The notes below the pieces were generated by a model, which was not told the DNA's origin, made no database searches, and worked only from the letters and a program-made list of their open reading frames with translations. Shown here piece by piece: positions 10,001 through 18,676 of a DNA stretch of 64,000 bases. The stretch spans positions 7,602,501-7,666,500 of the forward strand of contig NZ_CP048222.1 of the NCBI RefSeq assembly GCF_010119975.1, read 5' to 3'. This DNA comes from Rhodocytophaga rosea (GTDB taxonomy: Bacteria > Bacteroidota > Bacteroidia > Cytophagales > 172606-1). Every line of letters begins with the position of its first letter. The stretch's first letter is position 1. The translations under genes were made by a program, and so were the position numbers.

Positions 10001-11741
10001 TTCTTATAGAATTTATTTAGATGCTCAACTCACTTTTACTAACAAAATAAAACTTGCTCAAGGAGACAGTTTACGTTTGGAAGTAGTAGCTAATGGGCAA
10101 ACCGTTAGATTGGAAATCGATCAACGTCCATATCATCCTAACAGAAAAAAAAGTGATATTTCACTTGAGGCTTGCGGAATAAATAAGGAAGGTAAATTTA
10201 GTACAGGCTTTGTTCCACAATTTTCTTCTAGTAATCAACTTTTAGAAGAAGCTACAGAATGCCTTCCTATTATTGATTCATTTGATCCTAATGATAAATC
10301 TGTATTTCCAATAGGAACTACAGCTAATCATTATACTCCTTCTCGTACACCTTTGGAATATACAATACGTTTTCAGAACACAGGAACAGATACAGCCTAT
10401 AAAGTAATAGTAGTTGATACCCTTTCTGAAAATTTCGATGTAGCCACTTTGAAGTTAGGAACAATATCTCATCCCTATAAACTTTCTGTATCGGGTAAAG
10501 GTCAACTTATTCTTACCTTTACTTTTACTAACATAAATCTACCGGATAGTAATAAAAATGAACCAGCAAGTCATGGCTATATTAAGTTTTCTATTACACC
10601 TAAGAGTTCTGTTACCCAAGGCACAGTAATTGAAAACAATGCTAGTATTATCTTTGACTATAATAAAGCCATTACAACAAATATAATCAGCAACACCATT
10701 CATGATCTATCACCTACTATTCCTCCCTCTAATTCAGGCAGAGTGATTATTTGTGGTGTACTCAATCCTGCTGCTTTTGCAGGATCAAATCGAAACTTTT
10801 GTAAGCAGGATACAGTCAAATTACGAGCTAATCCATCCATAGTTGGGCAGGGAAAATGGAGAGTCTTAAAAGGTGGAGGATTAATACAAGAACTAAATAA
10901 TTCATCTACTCTTGTAACGAATTTAAGCTATGGTGAGAATATATTTGAATGGAAACTTCCAACTAGTACTTGTGGTACCGACTCTACAACAAGCCGAGTT
11001 ACTGTTACAAGGTTTGCTACACCCTTAATAAAAGAAGTGAAATCTGAAAGAGTATGTGGAGAAGGAAGGGTGAGCTTACATGTTAAAGGGGCAGCCCATT
11101 ATAACTGGTATACAAACGTGAGCTCTACAGAACCTATTTCAACTGATTCTATTTTTATCACACCTGTGCTGACGGTCTCTACAACCTATTATGTAGCTGC
11201 TATTGAATCGGGTTGTGAAGGGCCAAGAATACCTGTAGAAGCATTAATTATTCCCATTCCTAAATCACCTACAATAATTCAAAAAACAGCTGATAGTTTG
11301 TATTGCCCGATAGAAGCTACAAGTTATGAATGGTTTATGGATGGAGTAGCCTTGAATACACATGATCAAAGTATTAGTGCAGATAAGTCAGGAAAGTATA
11401 CGGTTAAGATTACGGTCAATAATTGTACATCTGCACTGTCTGAAGTTTTTAATTATGAAAAAATACCAACGGGCATTAATGAGGAGATAGACTTAAAGAT
11501 AAAAGTCTACCCTAATCCTTCATCTGGAATAGTTACCCTATGGATGGAGTTAACAAATGAAACCTCCGTTGAACTAAGTATTTTTGACTCATTTGGAAGA
11601 GAAATACTCAAAGAAAAACATGGCGCTAAAAATTATGTGATCGAAAAAAAGATTGATTTATCAAGTTTTGGGAAAGGTCTTTTTGTTGTGAGAATACAAA
11701 CCAAACAAGGACTATTAATTAAACGAATTATTATTCAGTAA
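7065..11741 (+). CDS. Giant T9SS surface protein with delta-60-like propeller repeats
   Basis: A 1558-aa secreted protein. Residues 1-21 are a signal peptide (LLLPLLLVFPFIVFAQ). Residues of about 25-720 hold roughly a dozen beta-propeller repeats of the form LYVGGNF(S/T)..R..LAA.D..TG....WNPN. Next is a Cys-containing SdrD/CNA-B-like domain (GNIYREINQNC, EGNYKIAVDTGSY). A DUF7619-type domain starts SFDPNDKSVFP and includes YTIRFQNTGTDTAYKVIVVD and FDYN. Ig-like segments follow, and a C-terminal T9SS type A sorting domain (KVYPNPSSG, GLFVVRIQTKQG, KRIIIQ). It is exported by T9SS and is probably surface-attached or secreted. The C-terminal half is paralogous to the protein at 39777. Confidence 0.85.
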   Translation: MHRFILLLPLLLVFPFIVFAQQIDTAMVKTNGTVNTITRSGNTLYVGGNFSYIGKHTGLNGPAVININDGDLITSLPNLDRTISTMVDDGKGGWFMAGEFTTITGTYGNSIIHLLPDFTIDPSFKTTVSAQVNCLVRKGDTLFIGGWFETVNDRPRLTLAAVDTKEGKVLPWNPNINFISSVTVFSLFVDNNTLYVGGRLSHLGNNATEHLGAYDLSTGKPTNLSVKIDVDGYDPSGYVNKVIVHKGILYFTGAFNRVNGSFRNRFAAIDLKTLELLSWNPNPITPEGYSGYNFDIDAYENEIFIAGGYFSNIGGQNRNGFASVDMITGRATSWNPNLTVDKLRPSVVPFKIYKDKLYLFGDFNSVSGIPRHNFAQVDLINRTVTNIALNPSASWIREFSFSGNKMFLLGDVNAINGKFRNNLASIDVATGQVTNWNPNPNDVVQTVVTSGNLVYVGGKFTTIGSANRNKIAAFDAYSGIVTSWKPNIYSDSDGMIDAIAISKNTVFVGGNFYTMGEQYRSRLAAFDITSGNTTAWNPKVYQLGSINCLKIRNGLLYVGGNFSIREGKNRSYLAALDINTGVPTDWNPNPNREVLAFDFTDNQIIIGGNFSSIGSQQRNKLASVDLVSGLPTTWNPNVNNTISTLAILGENVYIGGSFSTVSGVSRNRLAAVNIYTGISTTWAPNPDRKINTIVAFNEKTLYVGGEFVTIDANNISNLAAFGARTLVFNNYIKGNIYREINQNCVKEAGENNLENIIVSAEPGSYYGITDKEGNYKIAVDTGSYVIKQILPADKGQLAKQICPLNDTTYRVNFETYNNEVNNLDFANQITLCPQLTIKVASGRRRRCFRGYTTIDYCNEGLASAKDVKVYLKLPEYVLPIHINKTYTIDADSTYIFNIGTLSPNQCGSITIIDSVMCGNENIRGLTQCTKAWITPTNGCITHDPKWDQSDITLKAKCKASGIVSLGMFNSGKGNMADSTSYRIYLDAQLTFTNKIKLAQGDSLRLEVVANGQTVRLEIDQRPYHPNRKKSDISLEACGINKEGKFSTGFVPQFSSSNQLLEEATECLPIIDSFDPNDKSVFPIGTTANHYTPSRTPLEYTIRFQNTGTDTAYKVIVVDTLSENFDVATLKLGTISHPYKLSVSGKGQLILTFTFTNINLPDSNKNEPASHGYIKFSITPKSSVTQGTVIENNASIIFDYNKAITTNIISNTIHDLSPTIPPSNSGRVIICGVLNPAAFAGSNRNFCKQDTVKLRANPSIVGQGKWRVLKGGGLIQELNNSSTLVTNLSYGENIFEWKLPTSTCGTDSTTSRVTVTRFATPLIKEVKSERVCGEGRVSLHVKGAAHYNWYTNVSSTEPISTDSIFITPVLTVSTTYYVAAIESGCEGPRIPVEALIIPIPKSPTIIQKTADSLYCPIEATSYEWFMDGVALNTHDQSISADKSGKYTVKITVNNCTSALSEVFNYEKIPTGINEEIDLKIKVYPNPSSGIVTLWMELTNETSVELSIFDSFGREILKEKHGAKNYVIEKKIDLSSFGKGLFVVRIQTKQGLLIKRIIIQ

Positions 11742-11815
11742 GGAGAGATAAAATAAATTACCCCTTGTGTAAACTTTATATATGGGCCAGAGGTGATAAA
11801 TATTCTCCTCTCAAT
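11741..11815. repeat. Composite palindrome repeat (partial)
   Basis: AGAGATAAAATAAATTACCC, then CTTGTGTAAACTTTATATAT, then GGGCCAGAGG and a degraded right arm CCTCTC. It starts at the T9SS gene's stop. Confidence 0.6.
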
Positions 11816-11890
11816 AGTAGACATATAACTTATTGTTTTCCCTTTTGTCAGTATTCACTATTCACTGGAATATCATAGGAGTAATGATAA

Positions 11891-11988
11891 CTTCCCCAAT
11901 AGTGAAACTTCAATGAGTAAGAGGGGAAAATGAACTTCAATGTCATTTCCCTTTAGCCCATTTTTTATTTAGTAAAGCCAAAAGGGGC
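11891..11988. repeat. Composite palindrome repeat
   Basis: CCCCAATAGTGAAACTTCAA, then arm GAGTAAGAGGGGAAAA, a spacer, arm TTTCCCTTTAGCCCA, and TTTAGTAAAGCCAAAAGGGG. The two halves mirror one another. Confidence 0.7.
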
Positions 11989-12085
11989 TATGGTGAGACA
12001 ATAAAGCAGGCAAGAAGGTGAGTGTAGATTGAGAAAACCTTTTTCTGTTTTTACGTATATACTATTTGTTTTAAACCTTATAAAT

Positions 12086-12328
12086 ATGAACATACGCATT
12101 ATTTCTCAAACAGAGGAGTTGTTTAAAGAAGTAGAAGATATCAAGGTTGAAGGGTATGGGATAGAAAAGATAGAAAATGTAAAAATGATCGTTGAGCAAG
12201 CAATGGAGAAAACCAATACCACCGTGTTCTTGGCTGCAGGGGATCCTTACGAACAAAAAGAATTAGAATCCGGCTTAGATACACTTCTTTCAGGATTTGA
12301 GCAGATCAAACATCCTCATTTATTTTAA
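12086..12328 (+). CDS. Small hypothetical protein, 80 aa
   Basis: I do not recognise this protein. The frame is open from a TTG at 12029, but the ATG at 12086 (MNIRIISQTEELF) is the better start because the preceding 19 codons are compositionally unlike a coding N-terminus. The product is acidic and helix-rich (KEVEDIKVEGYGIEKIENVKM, then VEQAMEKTN), with a short hydrophobic strand TTVFLAAGD in the middle. There is no signal peptide or membrane segment. It lies alone between two palindrome-bearing spacers. Confidence 0.5.
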   Translation: MNIRIISQTEELFKEVEDIKVEGYGIEKIENVKMIVEQAMEKTNTTVFLAAGDPYEQKELESGLDTLLSGFEQIKHPHLF

Positions 12329-12691
12329 TTAAGTATTTAAATAACTACTCCTGCCCATGTATTTGGTGGCAAAAAATTAGAGAAGCTACTACATAGAAAT
12401 AAGTATATCAACAAACCACCATAAAACACTGCACGACTACATTTACCAAAAGCTACTAACTTTAAACCCTTTCTACCTCTTTTTTCACTTGGTCTGACCT
12501 GTAGGCATCATAGTCTTCCTATTACAGGCATGGATAGATTGGTCTGACTACTTTATTGCTTTTATTTTTCGACAGACTTCGATGCTATACTTAAGTTACC
12601 TGAAAGGGGTAGTTAATTTAACTCCTCTTTCTGTTCACTTTAAAACTGTCTAAATTTTAAGGGAGGATGCCAAAACCAACAGAATTAAATC
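12329..12691. other. Intergenic region with direct repeats
   Basis: No gene is seen. TTGGTCTGAC occurs twice (12489-12498 and 12539-12548), flanking CCTGTA...TACAGG, a small inverted repeat. A composite palindrome copy follows at 12601. Confidence 0.4.
12601..12667. repeat. Composite palindrome repeat, core plus tail
   Basis: GAAAGGGGTAGTTAATTTAA then CTCCTCTTTCTG, followed by a tail ACTGTCTAAATTTTAAGGGA. The same tail follows the cores at 26611, 38313 and 45720. Confidence 0.75.
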
Positions 12692-13219
12692 ATGACAACT
12701 GAAAACATACTTTATTCCTACTTGAAAGTTGTGAAAGAATTAGTTTATGACAAATGCGGTTTAAGGCTTACAAACCTACAACTGAATTTAGAAAGTGTGC
12801 AATATGGTGCCTGCACATTTGATGTTAACGGAAAAAGAGTTGAACACAGAGTTTCTAAAATTACTCCAACAAAGACCGGACAATTTGTAACTCTTTGGAA
12901 ACGAAACAAGAATGGGATAACCAAACCTTTTGACATGTTGGATGATATGGATTTTGTCGTGATTACATCAAAAAGTGGTGATAACATGGGACAATTTATT
13001 TTTCCAAAGTCAGTTTTGGCAGATAAAGGAATTATTTCACAAAATGAAAAAGGTGGGAAACGTGGAATTAGGGTTTATCCCTTGTGGGACAAGGTAACTA
13101 ATAAACAAGCAGAAAAAACTCAACGTTGGCAGACAAAATATTTCGTAACAATTAAGAGCGATGGTTCTGCCGACCTTGACTTGACCAAGAAATTATTTGA
13201 CAAAACAAACAAAAGCTAA
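12692..13219 (+). CDS. MepB family protein
   Basis: A 175-aa protein matching the MepB family, named from the Staphylococcus mepRAB locus but of unknown biochemical role. Diagnostic stretches are ESVQYGACTFDVNGKRVEHR, then KITPTKTGQFVTLWKRN, FDMLDDMDFVVI, GQFIFPKSVLADKGII, and KGGKRGIRVYPLWDK near the C-terminus. It looks cytosolic. No MepR regulator or MATE pump (MepA) is nearby, so the operon context known from Staphylococcus is absent. A hairpin follows the gene. Confidence 0.85.
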   Translation: MTTENILYSYLKVVKELVYDKCGLRLTNLQLNLESVQYGACTFDVNGKRVEHRVSKITPTKTGQFVTLWKRNKNGITKPFDMLDDMDFVVITSKSGDNMGQFIFPKSVLADKGIISQNEKGGKRGIRVYPLWDKVTNKQAEKTQRWQTKYFVTIKSDGSADLDLTKKLFDKTNKS

Positions 13220-13652
13220 GAATGCAAAACGCAAAGAACCACCAACAAGGGTTTTGCCTCAGCAGGGTTGAGGTGCAAAATTCATCAGCAGTAATTGGTC
13301 AGGCTATTTGTTTTTGGGATAGATACCAAGAAGAAAAATTTACTTTAAGTCAGATTCTTTACCTTACGATTGAGTTTTGCTAAAGGGGTATATCTGTTTA
13401 CTTGATTTTTACTATAATTTTAGTTGATGTTTGTGCGTAACTTACTGCTTAACAGCTACATTCAATCCACTTCACCTCCATACCCCACAACTACTACAGA
13501 AACTTCTACCACTTGATCTACCTGAAGCCCCACTCTTATCAATAGAACCCTTATGTCTGCTGGTCTGGTTTCAAAAAAGCTGAATCTAATTGGGAGGGAA
13601 TGCGTTAGAAAAAGGAATTATTTTATACGTATTGTAGAATATTCCTTCAAAG
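13220..13652. other. Intergenic region with a post-gene hairpin
   Basis: No gene is seen. TTTTGCCTCA (13252-13261) pairs with TGAGGTGCAAAA about six bases later. It follows ACCAACAAGGG and resembles the long hairpins near the DHFR-like and TonB genes. A weak palindrome remnant (AAAGGGGTATAT) lies at about 13382. Confidence 0.4.
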
Positions 13653-15251
13653 ATGATGCGGGCAGAAAAGAGCTCTTTTTCTAATAGAGAAGCACAACAA
13701 ATCATTCAATACTTGCCTGATCCTTGCCTGCTTCTCTCTGTGGAGGGCTATATCCTGGCAGCAAGCCAAGCCTTTTACCTCATTACTGATACCGATGAAA
13801 AGATACTAGGTGAATTCCTCTTTGATGTGTTTCCTGAAAATCCGGATTCACCTCAGGTGAATGCAGTCTCCTCCCTTCAATATTCTTTTATGGAAGCGGT
13901 CTGCAGCAAACAGCCCCACCATATACCCTTGCAGCAATATGATATTCCCAAAGGAGGGAAACCAAGCGATGGATTTATTAGGAAATTCTGGAGGGCGGTC
14001 AATGTACCAGTCCTCGATGAGCAGGGGCAGGTGAAGTATATCTTGCATAGAACAGAGGATGTCACAGAGCAGATCAATGATAAAAAACAAATCAAAGACC
14101 TGACTGCCCTCACCGAAGAACTATTAATGCAGGAACAGTTGGCTAGACAGGAGGCAGAACGTCAGCGGGAATATGTTTTCAACCTTTTGATGCAAACCCC
14201 TGTGGCCATTGCCATTTATGAGGGCAGTAATTTTGTAGTCCGCTTTGCCAATGAAAAGCTGCTGGAGTTTGCCGGAAGAAGCCGGGAGCAAATCCTTGAT
14301 AGATCTCTTTTCGAAGCTATCCCTGAAATAGCTCAACATGGATTTGAAGTCGCGCTTAAAAAGGTGTATACCAGCGGAGAATCCCTGGTTCAATTCGATG
14401 TGTCAGTCAGACTAACAAGACACCAAACCCCAGAGCAGGCCTATTTTCACATTATCTATAATCCTTTCCGCAATTTGCAAGGGGAGATTGTTGGGGTGAT
14501 TGTTGCCTGTACGGAGATCACAGGGCAAGTTGAAGCCAAAGAGAAACTAGTGCAAATCATGCAGGATTTAAAGGAGCGGAATTTTGAGCTTGACCAGTTT
14601 GTCTATAAAACATCTCATGATTTGCGAGCACCGCTGATGACCATCTTAGGGCTGGTGCGTTTAATAAAAGGAGAACCACTACCGGATTCAGTATCGCAAT
14701 ATGTAGATTTGATAGAAAACAGGGTTAACAAACTCGATGGCTTTATCAAATCTACTCTGGACTATTCTCGCAATACCCGCACGGATGTTGAGTATGAGAA
14801 AATTGATTTGAACGGTCTTGTCAAAGAGACCTTTGCTGCTTTGGAACTGATGAAGAATTTCGAGCGGCTAGCTATTTCCCTTCACATAGCCGATGGAGAT
14901 TTTTACTCAGATTTATTCAGGCTCCGCATTATCTTTTCCAATCTGATTTCCAATGCTGTCAAGTACATGGATACTAGCAAAGCGGAGAATTGTCTCAATA
15001 TTACCATAAAAGTAGATGATAAACTAGCAAAAATTCACCTCTATGACAATGGCATGGGCATTGAGAAGGCCTACCAGGACCATATTTTTGGCATGTTTTT
15101 TCGGGCTACTGAGCAATCAGAAGGCTCGGGGTTGGGACTCTATATTGTCAGACAGGCTGTGATGGCCCTGAAAGGCACTATCACCTTTCGAAGTAAGCCC
15201 GGAAAGGGCACGCATTTTCTCGTTATTCTACCAAACAGAATGGTGAATTAA
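13653..15251 (+). CDS. PAS-domain sensor histidine kinase
   Basis: A 532-aa cytosolic kinase with no membrane segment. There are two PAS domains (about 15-140 and 175-295), joined by a coiled coil near 140-172. A HisKA domain has the phospho-acceptor His322 in KTSHDLRAPL. A HATPase_c domain shows the N box (IFSNLISNAVKY), G1 (DNGMGI), an F box (FGMFFRA) and G2 (EGSGLGLYIV). It should autophosphorylate in response to an internal cue sensed by the PAS domains and pass phosphate to a response regulator. None is adjacent; the nearest in this window is at 54446. A composite palindrome follows the stop. Confidence 0.9.
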   Translation: MMRAEKSSFSNREAQQIIQYLPDPCLLLSVEGYILAASQAFYLITDTDEKILGEFLFDVFPENPDSPQVNAVSSLQYSFMEAVCSKQPHHIPLQQYDIPKGGKPSDGFIRKFWRAVNVPVLDEQGQVKYILHRTEDVTEQINDKKQIKDLTALTEELLMQEQLARQEAERQREYVFNLLMQTPVAIAIYEGSNFVVRFANEKLLEFAGRSREQILDRSLFEAIPEIAQHGFEVALKKVYTSGESLVQFDVSVRLTRHQTPEQAYFHIIYNPFRNLQGEIVGVIVACTEITGQVEAKEKLVQIMQDLKERNFELDQFVYKTSHDLRAPLMTILGLVRLIKGEPLPDSVSQYVDLIENRVNKLDGFIKSTLDYSRNTRTDVEYEKIDLNGLVKETFAALELMKNFERLAISLHIADGDFYSDLFRLRIIFSNLISNAVKYMDTSKAENCLNITIKVDDKLAKIHLYDNGMGIEKAYQDHIFGMFFRATEQSEGSGLGLYIVRQAVMALKGTITFRSKPGKGTHFLVILPNRMVN

Positions 15252-15327
15252 ACCCTGGATATCCACAAAATAATGGAGAATAGAAAGAGAGCATATTTAA
15301 ATACCTGTTTCTTATGTTTTAGAGAAC

Positions 15328-15398
15328 GGAAGTTAAATTTACTTCCCTCTCGCCCATATGTTCAGTTTCACTAAAGGGGGAGTTAATTTAACCTCCTA
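15328..15398. repeat. Composite palindrome repeat
   Basis: GGAAGTTAAATTTACTTCC is a palindromic core directly abutting CTCTCGCCCATATGTTCAGT, then TTCACTAAAGGGGGAGTTAA and TTTAACCTCC. This copy lacks the spacer of the archetype. Confidence 0.75.
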
Positions 15399-15443
15399 AT
15401 TCTGTTCCCTGCTATTGTCTTTGAGCAGAAGGTCTTATACCTG

Positions 15444-15659
15444 CTAAGCAGCAGCGGAAAAATTAAATTCCAATTGTATTTCCTGTGCCTTCTGGCTGAT
15501 TGCTGTTATAAACTTGCCTGTTAAAAGAATAAATAGTAAAGAAAACAAGGCAAGCAAGGTAAGCCCAATGGTAGGGAGTAATTTCAGGTATCTGTTGTTG
15601 AGGTATATGAAAAGAGCCGATGGCATAATTAATAGGCAACTGATATCGAGTATGCGCAT
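15444..15659 (-). CDS. Small membrane protein, 71 aa
   Basis: No family recognised. Two hydrophobic segments (about residues 5-20 and 28-50: LPTIGLTLLALFSLLFILLTG) suggest a two-pass inner-membrane protein. The start ATG is 41 bases after the isocitrate dehydrogenase stop on the same strand, so it may be co-transcribed. The hydrophobic composition supports coding, but the frame is short and this could be chance. Confidence 0.4.
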   Translation of the reverse strand: MRILDISCLLIMPSALFIYLNNRYLKLLPTIGLTLLALFSLLFILLTGKFITAISQKAQEIQLEFNFSAAA

Positions 15660-15699
15660 GTAGAGGTTGGGTTTTATTATTTATTTGCGAAAATGACTA

Positions 15700-17175
15700 T
15701 TATTCCCCCTGTCCAAGAGAAAACCCCCTCTTTCCATTAAATGTATAGAGGTTTTCGGTTTTGATGATTTCCAGACCGGCTCGCGAGAGCACTTCCTGTA
15801 GGGAAAGCAACCTTGAATATTCCAGGGGAACATATAAAGGGTCTGCATTCTCTGTTACTGTCCCTTCGGCCACAAAGCGGCATCTCCAGTGATCGGTACA
15901 AAAGGTTTCTGCATGCCCTTGTGGATACACTTTTACACCCCGGTTGGTGATCATCTTTAACTTCAGGCCGGCAGGCGTTAACCCCGTAAGCTGATCGCCT
16001 AACTGATCGGGTGAAATATTGTCATGGCAAACAAAAATATCAGCTCCGACCAGTTGCTTGTGGTTCACAGGTCTTTGATAAGGTAGTACAACAAAGGGTT
16101 TGGGTGCATGGCTGCTATGATTAACCTTTGGAAAATAAGCCGGATATGTATCCAGGTTACCGATCACCTGGTCGGCAAACTGCTGGGTGCCCACCTTTGC
16201 TTTACTTACGCCTTGCCGGAAAATATCTGCCGTATGCGAGCCGCTTTCAATCGTAGCCAGCCAAGCGTTATGTATCCTTTCGGCTACCCTGTTTTGTCCG
16301 ATATGCATCAGCATCAGAATGGATGCCTGTATCAACCCGGACGGGTTGGCTATATTTTTCCCGGCTATATCCGGGGCAGATCCATGAATGGCCTCAAACA
16401 TGGTGCAATGGTCTCCGATATTGGCCGAGCCTGCCAGACCTACAGAACCTGCTATCTGGGCTACTACATCAGAAATAATATCCCCATACAGGTTCAGGGT
16501 AACCACTACATCATACTTTTCCGGTTGATCAGCCAGCAGGGCAGCGCCGATGTCTATAATCTGATGCTCCTTTTCAATTTCCGGATACTGGGCACCTATC
16601 TGCTGGAAGGTCTGGTAAAACAAGCCATCGGTGAGTTTCATGATGTTGTTTTTGGTCATGCAGGTCACTTTTTTCCTGCCATACGTTTTGGCATATTCAA
16701 AGGCATAGCGGATAATTTTTTCGCATCCCGGACGGGTAATCAGTTTAAGGCATTGCACGACATCGGCTGACTGTTGATGCTCTATGCCGGCATATACATC
16801 TTCCTCATTCTCCCGGATGATGATTACATCTAACCTGGGATGTTTGGTAGTCACAAATGGGTGGAGTGACAAACAAGGACGTACATTGGCAAACAGCCCC
16901 AAGGTTTTTCTGATCGTTACATTCAGGCTTTTGTACCCGCTGCCAAGAGGTGTGGTAATAGGTGCTTTTAAAAATATTTTTGTTTTTCTCAGCGAATCCC
17001 ACGCTTGCGCATCAATGCCGGATGTATTGCCTTGCAGGTACACTTTCTCTCCGATCTCGATCACTTCCGGGCTAATAGCAGCACCGGCGGCAGTAAGTAT
17101 CCGGATGGTGGCATCCATAATTTCAGGGCCTATGCCATCGCCATAGGCAAACGTAATGGGCGTTTTTGGAAGCAT
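15700..17175 (-). CDS. icd: NADP-dependent isocitrate dehydrogenase
   Basis: A 491-aa enzyme of the isocitrate/isopropylmalate dehydrogenase family, in the longer type with an extra C-terminal domain of about 140 residues (FVCHDNISPDQLGDQL onward). Visible motifs are FAYGDGIGPEIM, KAPITTPLGSGYKSLNVTIRK (substrate and phosphate contacts), NVRPC, IIRENEEDVYAGIEH, TLNLYGDIISDVVAQIAG (metal-binding Asp residues), and EAIHGSAPDIAGKNIANPSG. It oxidatively decarboxylates isocitrate to 2-oxoglutarate and CO2 in the TCA cycle, or the reverse. It is on the same strand as the bicarbonate permease, 177 bases after the intervening small gene. Confidence 0.92.
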   Translation of the reverse strand: MLPKTPITFAYGDGIGPEIMDATIRILTAAGAAISPEVIEIGEKVYLQGNTSGIDAQAWDSLRKTKIFLKAPITTPLGSGYKSLNVTIRKTLGLFANVRPCLSLHPFVTTKHPRLDVIIIRENEEDVYAGIEHQQSADVVQCLKLITRPGCEKIIRYAFEYAKTYGRKKVTCMTKNNIMKLTDGLFYQTFQQIGAQYPEIEKEHQIIDIGAALLADQPEKYDVVVTLNLYGDIISDVVAQIAGSVGLAGSANIGDHCTMFEAIHGSAPDIAGKNIANPSGLIQASILMLMHIGQNRVAERIHNAWLATIESGSHTADIFRQGVSKAKVGTQQFADQVIGNLDTYPAYFPKVNHSSHAPKPFVVLPYQRPVNHKQLVGADIFVCHDNISPDQLGDQLTGLTPAGLKLKMITNRGVKVYPQGHAETFCTDHWRCRFVAEGTVTENADPLYVPLEYSRLLSLQEVLSRAGLEIIKTENLYTFNGKRGFSLGQGE

Positions 17176-17352
17176 ATGTATTTTTTTGGTTAAATTTTCA
17201 GAAATGATCTGCCGTTACAAATTTGCGCTGCTCGCCTTAGAATAAGATTAGGATAACATTAGAAAATGCTTACCTGAGCGGATACTCATTCAGCAATGCC
17301 CGATCCGTACATGCCCTTACAGGTATTCCCTATTCCGCAGGGATTTGCTTTA

Positions 17353-17646
17353 TTACCGGGCAGTGAATTTATCTTTTAGATGGCCTCCCGTTACGCCTGA
17401 TGTCTGTAGCCCCCTCAGACTAAGGTGCCGGGTGTGTTGCTCCAGGCGGCCGGTTCTTTTGAAAGAAATGATTTCCGTCACCAGCTTTTGCTCATCCAGA
17501 TGCATTTCTGCAAAAAAATCATTCACGGCATACAAGCGAAGCTCTTTTGTATCGTCAGCATAACTTAAAAGAAAGGGGGCTCTTTCGGTGAGATACTGTT
17601 CTCTTTCAGGCATGGAAAGCAGCAGGAATCGAAAATAAGAGATCAT
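17353..17646 (-). CDS. Small protein downstream of the bicarbonate permease, 97 aa
   Basis: I do not recognise this protein. The open frame runs upstream into the permease gene, but the ATG at 17646 (MISYFRFLLLSMPEREQYL) lies 13 bases after the permease stop and is the sensible start. The product is soluble, with a mixed strand/helix pattern (APFLLSYADDTKELRLYAV, then FFAEMHLDEQKLVTEIISF) and a polar tail. In cyanobacteria the SbtA permease is followed by the PII-like regulator SbtB of similar length. PII motifs are not visible here, so equivalence is only a positional guess. Confidence 0.6.
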   Translation of the reverse strand: MISYFRFLLLSMPEREQYLTERAPFLLSYADDTKELRLYAVNDFFAEMHLDEQKLVTEIISFKRTGRLEQHTRHLSLRGLQTSGVTGGHLKDKFTAR

Positions 17647-17659
17647 AATCGTTATTGTT

Positions 17660-18676
17660 TTAGAAGTGTAGGTAAGTAAATAGTTGCGATAAGTTAGAAG
17701 AAAGGCGTTCGGATACATGTGTTTGTATAATATACCAGTACAGCACCATGCCGACAGATATATTAAAGGGGAAGGCAACCCCCAGGGCCATGGGAATATA
17801 CAATCCGGGGTCGGCTTTGGGGGCCGCCATGCGCATCGCAGCAGGTACGGCAATATAAGAAGCCCCGGCACCCAGGATAGCAAACATAAAGCGTGTGCCC
17901 GGATCATTTGTTACCAGAACACTGGCGAGGGCTACCAGGCTGCCGTTACAGGCTGCCACCAAGATACCAAACAAAGGTAGATACAGGCCATATTTCCGGA
18001 ATGAAGAGAAACGTCTGGCGGTAACCATGCCCATTTCGAGCAGGAAAATGGCCAGAAACCCTTTAAATATGTCGGTCGTGAAAGGTTTAATCCCTTCTGC
18101 TTGTTTGGCATCTGCCAGGTAGCCGATCAGCAGGCTTCCCAGGATCAGAAACACACTTCCGTTAGTAAAGGAATGGCCCAGTATTTTGCCTAAGTCAGTG
18201 TTGCCTGCCTGCTGCTTATCATATTTATTTATCAGAAAAACGGCGATAACAATGGCCGGCGATTCCATAAAGGCCATCACGGCCACCATATACCCACTAA
18301 AAGTATGCTGATAAGTTTCCAGAAAAGAGGCAGCCGCTACAAAGGTTACCGCACTCACCGATCCGTAGGCAGCCGCAATGGCACCGGCATCAGCCACCCC
18401 CAGCCGCTTTCTGAGGATATAGAAAGTATACAGGGGCACCAGGGAGGCAATTGTTAACCCGAACAGAATGGCATAGAGAATCTCCAGGGTAAAAGCACTG
18501 TGTGCCAGCTCCTGTCCCCCTTTAAAACCGATAGAGAGCAGCAGGTATAGAGAGATAAATTTGATGCTGGCTGCCGGAATTTCCAGGTCACTTTTTAAGG
18601 TGGCCGCCAGCAGGCCAAGACCAAAAAACAGAAGGGTAGGGTTTGTTAAATTACTGACAAATAAGCCAATTTCCAT
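17660..18676 (-). CDS. SbtA-like sodium-dependent bicarbonate permease
   Basis: A 338-aa membrane protein with about ten hydrophobic segments, matching the sodium-dependent bicarbonate transport family. SbtA-like landmarks are GLGLLAATLKSDLEIPAASI, LLLSIGFKGGQEL, AAAYGSVSAVTFVAAASFLE, MAFMESPAIVIAV, LLEMGMVTARR and ILGAGASYIAVPAAMRMAAP. In cyanobacteria SbtA co-transports Na+ and HCO3- with high affinity. In this presumably heterotrophic organism it could supply anaplerotic carboxylases. It is first in a minus-strand run with the 97-aa gene and isocitrate dehydrogenase, divergent from a LysR regulator. Confidence 0.87.
   Translation of the reverse strand: MEIGLFVSNLTNPTLLFFGLGLLAATLKSDLEIPAASIKFISLYLLLSIGFKGGQELAHSAFTLEILYAILFGLTIASLVPLYTFYILRKRLGVADAGAIAAAYGSVSAVTFVAAASFLETYQHTFSGYMVAVMAFMESPAIVIAVFLINKYDKQQAGNTDLGKILGHSFTNGSVFLILGSLLIGYLADAKQAEGIKPFTTDIFKGFLAIFLLEMGMVTARRFSSFRKYGLYLPLFGILVAACNGSLVALASVLVTNDPGTRFMFAILGAGASYIAVPAAMRMAAPKADPGLYIPMALGVAFPFNISVGMVLYWYIIQTHVSERLSSNLSQLFTYLHF

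Noticed and set aside
16108-16770. 220-aa plus-strand frame
   Set aside because: Antisense to isocitrate dehydrogenase; composition is typical of a reverse-strand shadow.
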